A stretch of DNA of 60,000 nucleotides from Lineus longissimus (lineage: Eukaryota > Nemertea > Pilidiophora > Heteronemertea > Lineidae): the NCBI RefSeq assembly GCF_910592395.1, contig NC_088311.1:4902501-4962500 (forward strand), given 5' to 3'. The translations under genes and the position numbers were made by a program. The notes below the pieces were generated by a model. It worked only from the letters and a program-made list of their open reading frames with translations. It was not told where the DNA came from and ran no database searches. This document shows positions 39,901 through 54,900 of this stretch, one piece after another (within the stretch, counting starts at the first letter, position 1; the number at the start of each line of letters is the position of its first letter).

Positions 39901-42900
39901 TGTAGGGACTAAAACACTATCTAGAGACAGTGAGGTCAAGTGGTAGCAATCAGACTAATTGAAGATCACCAGCAAGCCATATTTACAGAGCTGCCACATC
40001 CCCCACCCCCCACCCCCTAGAAGTCGTATGACATGTGCCTCAGTCCACAATATTCAAGAACAACCTATACCACTGATTTTCACTGTTCAACACTACAAGT
40101 ATATCAATGCAGTAGGCTGCATTGTTGTACAATTACCATTTCCCCCATACATCAGCTGAGAGAACTACACAACCTGGCCTACCTAGCGCACCAAAATAGA
40201 CTCGTCCCAACACTGCTCCTGTGCCATTGAGCCTGTTTCAAGGTACCCCATTTATGGGGCCTGAAAGGGCAAACAATAAAGCATGTTGTTAATCCAGTCT
40301 GGATAACAAGGAACAAATTGACCAAAAAACATTTGAATGAATCACAACAATACAATAAGTGTCTTCCTACCACCCATATTTTCAAATTCAATTCTTAGCC
40401 TATTTTGACATTTGGGTTTGTTACAGGGGTTTTAGCACAAAACATCTCAAAACCTCTCTAATAGAATGTCAAAAGCATGCTGTGTTGGAACAACCCAAGC
40501 AGCCATAACTAAAACAAAAATATGACAAACTACAGTTCTATATTTTCAACAAATCATCAAGTCTCAACTTGACATTATTTGTAAATCTGGACACTTTTTA
40601 TTTGCAGGTAAAAAATTAATAATCCAAAACTCTAAAGTAACCTTGACCAAGGGGGTGCAAACAGTCAGCTCAATAGCCAACATTACAGCATCAATCAGTA
40701 AATATAGCCAGAATGGTCCAGCCCACCAACCATATACATGAAATTCAATATGGCTTAGTACAGGGGGGTGAGAAGTTACTTTCATGGATTTCTAGAATTA
40801 ATCAACACCTCAAACCTGACTTCACAATTCACAAAAAATTATAGTTTTTTAGTTAAAGAACACTATAACAACACCAAGTGTACCGCTTGTAACCATTGCA
40901 CCTGTTCCTTTCCCTTCAAATAGGCCTATCTGACCTAGTTATGAAATAGGGCGGTCGGTCTAGTTTTCAATGTCTGAAATAAGAATTAGGCTCAATAACA
41001 CGTTATACATGAAGGCCCATGGCCAAAACACAATCCATCATATAATAAAGTCTACAATCCACATTTTCTCCTTTTCCTCAACATTGCTGTCTATTTTTGT
41101 GTTCCGACAGTTCTCACTGACCTACTACTCAGTTGAAGAAGCCTCCCAGGAGGCCCAAAAAGGTCATAGGCCCCTGGCCAATACGTGTTACATCATATTT
41201 GGTCTGTATGATCAACTTTTTTTCTTTCGAAGAAAACAAATGGGTTAAACCAATTATGTCATTCACCGCTTTTATTCAATACTTTGGCCCAATTTCAAAA
41301 GTAATGAAAGCATGCCACAGTCCTAAGGCCTAGGAAAAGACCACACGTTGACCACACATCAAATACTTCAAGTGACCTTGACCTCTTTTAACCTGATCAA
41401 TGGCACTCAATGGGTCAAGTTGACCTATGAAGTAATTATCAACCTCTGCAGATGCCCAATAGGGGCCAAATAGGTATTTTAGGCTGCAGCACAACTAAAT
41501 GTATTACGGTCAGAAAAACTTGACCTGATTCAATCAATGCTGGCTTAACCTGATAAAACATTTGGATATGTATAATTTTACACTTTTACGTTTGAGATTT
41601 TAATAGACCCTCTGAGAGTAGCCAAGCCTGTGTTTAGGATTGTGAAGTCATCTCGCCAACATATACCTCGAAGGGGAACTTGTGATATCGTGTGCCGGGA
41701 ATGTTGAGGAAAAGAGTTTGATGTGCTTGAACATCGACCTAATTGTTTTATTATCACCATAGTGAGTTAAGTTAGTACTGCTTATGAAGGAATGGGAAGC
41801 TGGGAGGAGCAATAAAATCAATTTGAACGTAGATTAGACCAGCAAAATAAGAGAGTTATCTATCAGCAAGTTGGTAATGCAATTATGCACCACCACCTAT
41901 GAATATGTTTAGAGCCAATCACTGTTCGGGTCTAGAAACTGGCGGTCATTAAAGCATTTACACAAAATTGAAGTGTGATCTTGATCACATATATAAACAT
42001 TAGTCAAGGTGTCACAAAAATCTGATATGATGACAACACTGCCATGGTTTTGGAACGCACCATACTATTCTTTTCAGAACAAAACATTCATGGATGAACT
42101 ACATGTAGGTGTGATGGGGATTCATCTGATGGCCTCGATCTTGGTTTGACCTATTTTTGCGGCCTCTTGTACTTGTTTCACTATTGTTAGGCCCGACATA
42201 GCTAATAGAGAAAGCAAGGTATGTATTTGTCAAGAACAGAGAGCCATGCAGAATTACTGTTGGTTTATCAACAAACCATATGTAACATCATTGAATAAGC
42301 TCAATCAACTTGCAACTTCTGAGAGCAAACAGAAGGACTTGGTCTCGTCAGCAACAGTCTTCCCCTTCCCCAATGATTCAAAGGTAGAAAGAGGTGGATG
42401 AAGCTTTTCTGGATTGATCAGGAGAATCGTCACCATAGACTGTTCGAGACACAAACATGATGACAAACATAGCAGACGAGAGATGATCTTGGGCCAATGA
42501 TAGCTATCTGGCTGAGGATGACATGATAAAATGATGAAAGATATCTTGTGCAAAACCTGTTTATAGTTCTCTCCGCATGATGACCTTCACTCTCCACACT
42601 CCACCCTTCCCATCATATTGGCCGTGAAAAGTTTTATGTTTCGGTTACATCAAACTATTTTTTTGAGGCGACCCAGACAAGACATCACAGGAAGAGCCAA
42701 CTTTTTGGTGTAACCATCAACCTCCAGGTGTCTCTAGTGAAATTTCTAGGAAACTACCCACCATGTGGAGATTCATCTGAGCTGGTTGCCAAGGAAACAT
42801 CAGCCTCTCTACTGCTAGGAAGACTAAATACCACATGCACACTACCACCAGTGTACCAACGGTGAAGCAGGCTGGAACATCTGAGCATCAGAATCACCTG

Positions 42901-45900
42901 GCCAAGAAGAGTTCCACTGCAAAACTGAGAAAGGCCGTCTCCAAACAGGCACTCATTCTGTCTCTGCCACCACAGGCAACCATCACTGAAACCATGTGAC
43001 TAAATTCTTGGAGCAGATCACAGGCTTGTGTGACGTGGATACTAGAATCATAGCAATCTCAACCCCAAATCAACTGATAGAGACTCTGAGCCCTAGCAAC
43101 TTTAAAACGAAAGAGCAAACAAAAATGTCCATGCTCCTGTTCAAATACAAATCTTGCCCACAGCTTGCACCGCATCGTCACACTTGACATTAAGATGCAA
43201 AACCAATGACAAAATTGCCATGCCTACATGTAAGCAAAACGAAAGATTGGAATTATTGTTCCTCTAATGCAAGGAATTGAAACAGTAAGGACAGCGCACC
43301 AACTGTCATTGCCAACCAATCAGAATGCAGGATTTCCACCGCCTCGGGCATCCCGCGATGTGTTGCAACGTATTCATCACCAAGCCTAATGCCAGAATAA
43401 GATTTGACAAACAGCAGCAGATTAACTCTTGGAGTTTTTGTTTCAGTTTGGGAAATATCAGAACTTGGAAATATCTCTAAATTTGGGATGATAATGCGTC
43501 GAAATTTGGCTGTAAAAGTATTATTCAAATTTTCAGGTTATTTAACTGCCTCATCCTTTTTATGTAATGTGCACATCAAGCAGGAAACAAAGCTCATTTC
43601 ACCCCAGTCCCATTCCCGTCTCAAACACACAGTCTTTGTTAAAGGAACTTTGCTACGATGTATCTCTGAGCCTCCCTCTGGGCCTGGCGATACAGAGAAG
43701 ATTCTGAAGACCAGAAGATATTAGTGGTCCAGCTAAATATTTAGCAGGTACGTGTGACACACTGGTTTCCTTCTATTCTTTCCGATTTAAAAGACGAAGA
43801 CGACATATCCGAAAATACCTATCCTTCAATGCACTACTCGCATATTGTTTTTGTGGTGTTGAGACTTACACCATAACCAAGGAGTCTACCATATCGCTGC
43901 CAAATGCCACAGTAAATGTCACATTACAGCATGGATAAAGAAACAACAAAGACATTGTATTGAGAGACGAGACACCGAGTGGTATCTATAGTTGGGCCAG
44001 CAAAACAAAATAGCAACTTGTATCCAATAGCAATGAGCAAATCCTGAACGACCAGCTCAATGATTTGAGGTGGTTTTCATGCAGCACCTTTTCTGAGTGT
44101 TTTCTCAAGCGCTTTACAAACTGGAACTATTCGCAAGCGCTTTACAAACTGGAACTATCACAGGTCCCCAGAGCGCTCTGGGGTATTAACAAGGATGCTC
44201 ATACTCTTAAAGTAACTTGCTTCAACAACCTGTTAGTTGTATCAATAGTGAAATGGCAAGATCAAAGTCACTTGTCCAAGGTAACATGGCTGTGTCTAAT
44301 TTGTTTTACTTCCTAACACTAATGTTAGACAACTTCACCACACATTTACTGAAGTCCCATTGTACCATCAACGACAGTCAGCAGGTCAAGGTCACTCACA
44401 TAACCTCAAATGTTCTAACTGGAATTGCACACTTAACAGCCAAGGCTATTGAAGTATATATGTATAAAATAATTCATTATTTACTTCCAAGCCAAATGAG
44501 TCAGTTGCACTGCTCCAGGACTGTGTCCCACACCTAAGCTCTCCTAAACCTCTATTGATTTTTCTTGGCTTGTACTGATAGAATCTAAGGGACAGTCCAT
44601 CATATCAGCAGAGGGTGGGTAACCGCCAAACTCAACTTCTGCTTGCCGATACAATAGGGCTGGCTTGGTGGGGATGTGCAGAGAAGCAGGTACAGAGTGT
44701 GGAGCCTGTTTACGTTGGAGAATTCTTAACCCACTCCAGGCTCAGGATTGTTCTTGAAAGACTTCAATGTGAAATCTTTTGCGGGATTACGTTTTTCCAG
44801 AGCAAATCTCAGATTACGATTGGTGAGCAATTTTGAAGCCATGGTATAACAAGCAAACGTCAAATGTTTGCGAGCATTTCATTTTTTTTAGATTTTCGAT
44901 ACAACACACAAACTTGCAAAGAATTTAAAATGTAATACACTAACCAGTAAATTTTGGCAGCCAACACAATATTTAGACTACCACCAATTGAAAATGAGCA
45001 AATTTGTTACATTTCACTTTGTACTTTGAAGGGTTAATCAATTCGAGCAACATAATCCACAGCGATGTGCGAAAAAAACGAGAAAAATCTTCGGGTCCGC
45101 ACACGCCAGCTCCAAGACTATTGATTTTATAATCATAATATGCAAACATTAAGTGCAACTGAGGTTCACAAAGCTATGCGGGAAAAGTCCACAGAAAATC
45201 AATGATAGGACAATTCGTCGGGAGAGAGAGACGCATCTAACCAGATGACGAAATATACTAAATTTAACCCATAGATTGAAAATGTATCAGTGACAGAGCC
45301 AATTGTCTTGTAAAATAGATCACTGGCTGAAGACGGTAATTTTTGTTTGTCCATACGCGTAACAACAATTAGTTTATTGCAGGCCAAGAGCAGTACCCAG
45401 GATAAGGACCCCAGAACCATGCATGTGTCAAGCCACATGCAGTCTCGCTCTCGCCCTACCACTAAAAGCACATGAACTGTTCCACTTGAAATCTTTCATC
45501 TGAGATGATCCCCAACACAAGCGATGGCAAGGAGAAGTACCAAGGGAACATCTCAAGACCTGACACGAGGTGAAAACTTACTGCTATTGCTACAGCACTA
45601 TCTAATATGGATGGAACATCACTGCTGAAGCTGCATTTCAGCTGATAGGATGGAGCAGACACTTCTGAATCTACAAATTGCCCGGCAACTATTACTGTTA
45701 AGATGGCCGCTAAAATTGAGAATAGTATCTAATTGCTTTCCCAAAGAGAAAGAAAAAAAGAATTTGGAACTTACTCAACATCCTCAGTGGCTCATATTGT
45801 AGCCTACACCACTCCTTACCTCATCATTAGTTCAGAAAGGCTGAGCTGATTTCAAGGTGTGTTTATGAGTTTTACAACAAGTATGTACCTGAATATTACA

Positions 45901-48900
45901 TCATTCATATTGAAGTGAAATTTGTCACAAAGAAAAGTGGGTTGCTTGGTTGGAGAAATTTTACTTCCACCTTTGAAACATGGTTTTGATAACTCCATCC
46001 CCTTTCGACACTAAAACAGATAAATGACATACAAATCATCATTTTAACTGTAACAATTACAAGGACATCACCGATAAGTTAGTTCACAGTAACACAAAAC
46101 AAGATTTTGCCAATTCTGTCTTTCATGATGACTAGCAGAACTCTCTGAAATTGACAAGGGTTAAAACAGTTTCTGAGACCACCCCTCCAACTAACCATAA
46201 AATTGATCAGGGATCAGCTCAGCGGCACAGGCGAACTGATGACCAGCTGAAACATAGGAATGTTGAATGTCTGAATTTGATAGTGAGTACTAGTTCTTGC
46301 ACTAAAGCTCTCGGACAATATTCTGTTTAACTCTTTGAGAACCATTTCTGTAGTCATGCACCTGAAGAAGTGACAGAATACCTCATTTTGGGTTAAAGTT
46401 ATTTCTGAAGACTTCAGAGCATATTTGGAAGTTTTATACCGTCAACCCTTTTATTTTCACCAGCATAGTGAAAAATGCAACCATTCATTGAAATCTAATT
46501 TTCGGAGCACAATGTATATTTTCGCAACTATTTTATAGGGCCACAAAATTAAAAAGGTTTGCAGTAGTTTTGAGCAAAATTTTGATCAAGTTGACATTTT
46601 CCAGTCAAATAACTTTGAACATGTTGTGTACCACCCCTTACCCAAGCATCACCAATAAAAATACCTGCAACATGGGGAAACTACAATGTATGCAAACTAC
46701 CGTATCCATGACAACAAGCCCACTCACACAAGGGTTTGAAGAGAAATCGATCTCGACTCGACCACGTGGTATGGTGGATGACGCTGTGGGCCATGTGACA
46801 ATAGTCATGACAGTCAGTTCCACGATCGTCATGGGAACACTCAAGGCCCAGAGAGAGGGGACCACCGTCATTGCCACAACCAACTGAATCATGGGTGCAG
46901 TCATTGACATATGTGACATGTAAAAAATCAATGTCTGAATCCAGCCAGCATAATCACTTCACCTCTCAAGCGTGACATGCATATACTAACACCTTTTTTC
47001 CAATTTTCTAGAAATTATCACCAGTGGACTCAAAAATGATCAGAAATCCAGCCTATAATTTGCTTAAAAAGGTATGACATTGAAACATACAATGGTTTAA
47101 ATCCATCCCTGTTAGCTGTATATGATGCTTTTGGTATTCTATTGGGAAAACAAAAGTTCTCCAAGTGGACATGCAAGACAGTCCAAGAAAATCACACTAT
47201 CGAACTTGCACTTGCATTGAGATGGTTTCGTCCAACTCACAAACCAATTTATCTTGATTTCAATAACTGTCATAAGTACTCTGGATACTCAAACATACTA
47301 AACTAAGAATGAAACATTTCAGGAATCTGAAATGACGATGTTCGGTTGAATAAGATTATGATTATTGAGACAAATATTCCAATAACAAAATCTTAAACTT
47401 CTCGTCATAGTCATAGTCAATTGAACATTGAAGGTTCTTGGGATGATTTGCTATAGCGAGGGGTTTACTCATAAGAGTAAGAATTTTTTTAACGAAAGTC
47501 CAGGATCACAGCGAGAAGGCACAGCAAACATAATCATTATCCCCATGGCAACAGTAACAACAAGAAGTTTCCTTCGGATCCAAACTCACGGATCACAATT
47601 CTGTATGTATTTTTTGCTGCCGTGAGTAGACTAGGTTCACAACTTCTGAAAGTGCAGGAGCCAGCACCGCCACCAATGAATGTTGTTCATGGCTAAACTC
47701 TGTGGAGAAAATGACCTTCGGTGATATTTTCAACTTCATTGGAATACACAGTCGTTAATGACGTCATGAATTCTGCCTAAGGGAAGATATGACAAACCTC
47801 TTTATCACAACCAGAATACTGCAGACTCGGAGAGCTTTTATTATATCTAGCGATTAGTAAGAGAGAGATTTCAGTCAACCCCGCTGCAAACTGCCATGAC
47901 GACACCCGACAACCAAACTGCGACCACTTTCCAATCATCATGTTGCCATAGCTACGTCACAGGTCGCAGAGACAGATATCACTCGTTTGCGAAGCTCTTT
48001 AGTTCGACAACCACAGACTGCTGAATGACTGCTGATATGTTTCAACTTTGTATCTTATAAGGCATTAAAACTGAGTCTTTTGCAATAAATGCAAAGTCCC
48101 TCTAAACTCATGTTTCATGATTTTGGGATTTTTCGCTTCTGCTCATTTGACTCTTCAACCCTCACCGCAACAAAACTGCAACATGATTATTGTCTCTCCA
48201 AGCAGCCTCAGCATGAACTGGTTCCCTTCTACATAGAGTCTCTCTGCACAGCACAGTGGAATAGCTTATTGATTTTTCACGATTCTGGCCCATGATAGTG
48301 ATGTAAGTACCCATTGTTTCGGGGACCATGACTGGATGTACACAAACCCAGTTTGAGGTCTAGGACCATGGACTGACTGTGCAGTTGAAATCTAAGCTGA
48401 CTAAAACCACATTACTATGGTCTTTAAAGTTTTAAAAGGGAAATGTTTACTTCAATTTTAATTTGGGTCATTAAATTATATGACAGAGACCTGCTGCCCA
48501 AGGACCACATGGTAAAGATGGTGTTCACTTGGAATGAGGCTGCTGAAGTAGCGAAAGACAGAAAGTAAATGAGAAATTGTAGTCGGATGTTCGACTACAT
48601 ATGGAGAGTTGTAAGTTTAGTTTGTAAGTTAAAGGCCAATTAATCAAATTGGCACCCAACCATTATGGACCACACAAAAAAATGCTCACCAGATTGAATA
48701 CAAAAAGATACTGGGTGTGCAAGGAAGAAGTTCATCTTGCAAGAAAGTTCAAAGTTGGGAAACTGAAATTAAAGTCGGAGTACTAAACGATTGCCTTCGC
48801 TTCAGTGATACAGGACGTTCCTGCCTATTGCAATATTTGTTCGCCATGTTCGCGATGAGCATAACCTTCAATCGGCCATTCTGCGATCCCACAAGATAAT

Positions 48901-51900
48901 TGATGCAGACTTTTTCTTGCGTTATTTCCCCGGGGATGCATCATCAGCTTGGGATGTTGGGCCCAACGTCGTGATATACCACGTATACCGTTAGCAAGCG
49001 TTTGGGCGGTACTCCAAGAAACAAGCGAGTTGACTACCGTAATTGATAAGGTAAAGCCTTTGTTCTTTATTTGCTCTCAAACAGGGACGAGACAGAAGAA
49101 ATATAAATCCTGAAGGCATTGTTAACACAATCTTTACCACGAGTAAAATACCCTTATTCACTTCAGGGCATCAGCATGAAGAGCTCCTATGGGTTATTTC
49201 CTCAGTTTCAATATAAACTATCACACTGTCTCATTTACATGTTTACAATTTACCAAGCTGATGGTATCTCTAAGACAGCAAAGTTGGAGCGCATATAATC
49301 AACAAAATCAATAAGAAGAAAGAATGAAAGCTATTGAATGTTAATTGTGTCCAAGCTGCCTCGTCTGCTTAGAGTGCAAGGTTTTTGAAAGTTAAACTTT
49401 AGCTTCTCACTATAGCACTTTTCCGGGACAAGTTCCAGTTGGGCCAAAGAATAAAGTAACCTGACACAGTCGTAAAAGTTTCCCAAGGCAGTTCTTATAC
49501 AAAACAATAGTAGACTTTTAAGGTACTTACATGTGCTATTCCATTTACAGCATACCCTGAATTTACAAAACCCTGAAAAAAAAGAGACAAGGGAACATTA
49601 TGATCAAATTATCAGTATTGACAGTAATTGTAATACAGGTAGGGCTAAAATGAAAGCTAGACTCCTACGCTAGTGAAACAACAACGACACGAGACTGCCA
49701 ACACAGGCCGCCATTTTGGATCCGTTACTCCACAATTCATGGCGTAGATCACAGGTGCGTGAAAATTCAAGAATCATCGCTTCATCGATTTGGATGAATA
49801 CAAAGCCTGTTTACTAAGTAATATTCTGGCACCAGAGGGGAGTTTGGTGAGACAACCAATACTAAAAGTGAGGTATCAATCAGTAATTCTAAACCACCTC
49901 GATCACACTTTATACATATCAGGAAAAGTTGGCTTTTGACACATTTTATACCAACCCCAAGAGGTTATGGTTGTCTTTAGGGCTAATACAACTGATTGTA
50001 AAAAAAGGAAACAATGTGAGCTAACTCCAAAAAGTTGAGATAACACCGCTGAACATGTTGAACATAACATAGTTAAACAACCAGAATCAATAATAGGTTT
50101 GAATGGCTTTGGCATAACACCGGGCTGCAACAGGTGTTCCAGTAGGTGTAGATTCCTTGCTACATACAGTCTTTCATGGGAGACAATGGCCAAACGACCC
50201 ATGTATGTACAACACCTGTTTTCATATCTGATCTGGATGGACCGTCATCCCATGTCAGCACCAACACGTTGTATGGGGATATGGTTACAGGACTTTCTTT
50301 CACGCAATGGCTACTACAGGATGACAGGGGCCACATCGCCTTCAAAGGCCAAGTTCCTTTGTCTATATTTTTACCCGTACAGCAGTGGCCAGCTGTTTTT
50401 AAATTAGAATATGACACTGTAGTGTATAAATTTATACACACCAGAGGAGTACAAAGTATCAGTGTTAAAAGCATTGCATAGCGTAATTAGTGAAATACAA
50501 GATTGACAAATATCAATTGGATTCCAAAATTAACCTGACCTTTTCTATTGACAGGAAGCATGGGTTATCAAACATCAGAAATCATGCCTTGAATTGAACA
50601 AACTTTTAATCCATCTCAGAGAAACATACATGGGCCTCTTTACGATATTTTGCCAACTTCAGAGGAAAATTTCAAGAATTACAACATGAGCTTTATAGGC
50701 AAAACAAACAAATAAAACCATTGTCTTAAAGAATGTCTTTTGGTGACATTCGCAAACAGTGAAACAAGACAGCATCACGATACTATAAATATGACATCCC
50801 ATTCTTGGTATCCATGGAGACGATTAGCCCATCAATCCACATTTGCATATGATTTTGTGATATGACATTCAAAATGTCATTATGGCCCACATGCTGTGAC
50901 AAGTGCACAGGTCTGACTCACACAGGGTTCTCTACTGGCCTTGCTGGGATTTCCCACCCTTCCAAGGTCCCCCAGCTGACCCCTGGATTGCCCCTTCCTA
51001 CCCACCAAAAAAACATAATTCTAATTGAAATTGACACCTCTACCCAAACTCCTTTAAAAATCCATTATGCCTCTAAACTTCTATATTGAAATTGACAACT
51101 CTACCCATTATGCCTCTAAACCTGTCTAAAGACAGTGGGTTTTAGACAAGAGGCTCAAGGGCTTGGTGCTCAGCTGAAAGTCACACCATAGCTGTTAGCA
51201 TGAGTTGCTCTTTCAGCTCATGTGGGTGATAATCCTCTTAAAACCAAAACAACAACACACCCATCAACGCTTACAATGTAAAAGGTGAGATACCAAGAAG
51301 ACGTTTCAGTATTATCTCAATAAGTTAGGCAAGTGCTGCATCGCTAACGAATAATGATAAAGACACAAGAAGAGAGATGTCAGCACATATTCTACTGGAC
51401 ATTGCTGTAAGTACTTGTGTTTTTTCCCGCCATGGACATATTCCATAAAAGTCACCATACATTTTTATTGGCTGCGAAAACATGGAAATCAATAACTCAT
51501 ACTTTAACTTTATGCCTAGGTGAGTCCAACATTTAATAGAAGCGCATAAGATATCATCCCAATCAGGATTGTGAGGACAAGTCGCAATCATAATGCCGGG
51601 ATAAGATCACTTTAAGCTGATTCTTGAGGTGACAGTGCACAGAATCAGAGGTAGAACTTCGAGAGAACCTGACAAAAAGTACCAGAAGATGCTGTGGCTG
51701 GTGTTGTCATGGCAACACAAGTTGTGTTGGCACCCGAGAATGAAAAGGTGCTGGGCTCCTTAAAATCGATCTGACTGCTCTGGAGTTCTATAAACCCTGG
51801 GACGAGATCCCAAATTGTTGCTCCGAGACAATAGATTTACATATGATAATTTAAAAGTCGCTTTTTTTGAAGGGTGCCCTTTAAGTTAAAGAAAACGTAT

Positions 51901-54900
51901 ACTGGATAAAGTCCTAGAGTAAAGGAAGCCCCCAGTAACTGTTCATGGGACAAAAAATTAAAATTTTGTTGAGAGAGCACCAGGAACTTAAATGGAATAA
52001 AGTACCAGGTTAAAGAATACCAGAGAAAAGGAAGTCGAAGAAAATAAATGTGAAATAAAGTAGGAGTAGTAAGAGGAGAGTTTAGGAAGTCGAAGAAAAT
52101 GAATGTGTGTGGGATAAAGTATAAGAGCACAGGTACCCCAAGAAACTGAAATTGGGGATGAAGTAGCAGAGAAAAAGAAGCCAAAGAAACTGAACCAGAG
52201 AATTAGAAACCCAAGAAACTGAAATATGGGATATCTTATTACCGCTACCATAGGAATAAAGCCCCAGAAACTGAATTGAAGGACTAAGTACCAGATTGTC
52301 CACTGTGTTTACATGTCCTTGAGTCTGTACATGCTGAAATGACCAGGGTATACTAGTACAGTGGGGATATAAGTGCACTAGAATGGATTTGACTTCACTA
52401 TTCTTCTTCTGAAGTCTGACACACTACCCTTCGGTTGAGGGAGGAGGGGGAGGGGATAGAGGGGGAGGAGATAGAGGGGGATACTAGATCCCAGACTTGT
52501 TTCCAATTCCACATATTATTCTACAAATACTCACTAAGCTCTGTGCATTACGATGCAGTAGGCAAACTGGGTCACACTCTCCAGTAGATCTGGATCAGAG
52601 TGATTGACCGCTGCCCACTTGGAAGAGCCAACCAAGAAGTAAAGTTTGCAGCAACCTCTATATCAGAACATAACCTGTGCAGAAGAGGCTATCAGTGGTG
52701 GACCAAACATATTGAGATTTATGTGTCATACTTCATGCCCCCCCTACTGTGTATTGACGATCTGAACTGAGGCACCTTGACACAAGCACTTTTGTGACCC
52801 CCCAAAAGACAATCAATGGTCCAAAACTTACATAAATCTTTAAAAGTGAAGCTGTTTTGCATTATTATTTTCCCCTGTTCACCAAACAATATACTGCTGG
52901 CATGACAAGATGGAATTACACCTCGTCACCTGTAATCAACACTAAATCTCATCGCAAGGCCACCATCTTCATTTATACCAAAGTGCTTTTTTAATTTTAC
53001 ATGCGAGTTGACATTTTGAAATGTCAACCCCAGAGGCTTTGGCATGGGTTGGCACCCTAGTAGGCAAGCTGGAACATCACCCTGCGGCTGCCGGAGTCTA
53101 TCCTAACTATACGTGGTCCACTACAGTGTATCAACTCCCGCTGATTCTAGCAACAAATGTACCTCTTCACTAAGAGACACAAGAAATCAATAATGCTGGG
53201 GAGGTTGCCATGGCAACATAAAGCACATAGGTCAAGGGTCAGGTGGCAAGTCGAATGATTGGAAATCTTTGCCGATAGGTAACTAGAAAGATCTGCTGTG
53301 TTAAGTTCCGATGAAAACATGTTAAGTCAAGGTATTTATGGATACATATAATCCTTTGATGCATCAAGAATGCTTTGTCTTATTTTGTGTAGATATTAAG
53401 GAATGATATTTTAATGAAACCTCCTTATGAAGTTTTGTACAAACTTTTAACCTCAAACTTTAACCTCAAACTCCCGCTTAGTTTTATCTTTCAGAACTTC
53501 CGATTCCTTTTAAGAATAATGCGTGTTGTATATAATAAAATACTACAGTATTACAGTTGTGACTTCATTCGGGGTTGTTCTTTTTTATTTTGGAAAAATT
53601 AAATGTGAGAATAATCCAAACAAAGAAAACAAGTGAATAAATTTTATTCTACAGAATAGAAAATGTTTGGTTACTTCTTGAATCTAAACAATAGAATGAT
53701 GCACCTGACTATATGAATTATGCACTGGATTGGAAACATTCATTCAAGCATGGGGCAAAAGTTTAACAGATCACCTATTGTGGGCCCCAATACTCTCCAA
53801 CACTGTTTCCAATGAAACACTCTCCAAGCTACATGTAATGCACTCTCCAATACTGTTTCCAATAAATCACTCTCCAACAGCACAGTGTAACGATGATGTG
53901 TCTCGGAGCCGGAATCACTGATTATCTCTGAACATTTGGAGTTTTTCATTATTTTATTTTTGAAAGACTTACATAATCATGAAATGCTTTGGCTTCACTA
54001 GAGTGATCACATGTGTCTCTTCGTTCTGGCGCCGCACAGTATAAATCCCAAAATACACTGAAAAAGAAGAGGGAGGGAGATTAGTAATTGGAACAGCCGA
54101 CAATGATGCAGGTTGAGTCTCTACCAAATTGCTGGCCGAGGGTGGACAGTTAACAAAACTTTTTGACCAAAAAAACTTGGTGGTAATTGGTTTCTTTTGG
54201 CAGGTTATTGTCTGGTCATCCAATTCAAACCGGTTACTGTATATTACCGCAAAAAGTGACAAATAGTGATAGCTGATCCTTTTCATGATAATTTCTGACT
54301 TAGATCATGTCCTGCCTGTCCCCCCTGGAATGCATCAGCCATCAATGTGGTATATCAACCAGACAGGACCCGATGTTCAGGGACAGACTCTAGTACTGGG
54401 AGAGCCATGGTTGATGGTATAAAGAGTGGGCATGGCAGTGAAATATATGGCTGAAACTGAATCAGATGAAAATGAGTTTTCTGACTCAAGAACACATACA
54501 TAGAAAACAAGATCTGAAATTCTCTTTGTTTCTCAGAGCACGTTTTTCAACCAAAGCCAAACAAGGTTTTATCCCCTGGTGGCAAACACAAACATCACAA
54601 GGCAAAAGCAAGTATCAAAATCAAGGGTTTGGAATAAGCTTTTTTGTAGCTGTGAACCTGGCGGTTTGGGTAAAATTTGATAAAGACATTTAGCCTACAT
54701 TAACAATCTTTCTTTCTTCTGCCCCCACGTTTCTAATCCGGAAACCAAGTTCACCTGTGCACAAGTCTACTACATTCTCCTCCATACCAATCGTCATACA
54801 GTAATCAGTCATATTCCTTCAGCTCAACCATAACAATAGTTTTGTCATTCCTATATCTAAATACTCCTCAAGAAAGCCTTGGACCCAAGTCATTGCCCGA

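Larger units (their letters stand above)
39183..49530 (-). other. intron 5 of SSBP
   Basis: Phase 0 intron of 10.3 kb. It holds a second full CRE (47759-47766), an X-box-like site (47942-47955), a 25-bp duplication with a nearby 18-bp palindrome (44106-44183), and a sense-strand G-rich tract near the 3' end (40000-40017). Otherwise it is AT-rich unique-looking DNA. The small open frames are not supported. Confidence 0.85.
49573..53972 (-). other. intron 4 of SSBP
   Basis: Phase 0 intron of 4.4 kb. It contains minisatellites at 51022-51123, 51990-52300 and 53790-53882. A G-rich purine tract lies at 52439-52482, and X-box-like sites at 51703-51716 and 53204-53217. Confidence 0.85.
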
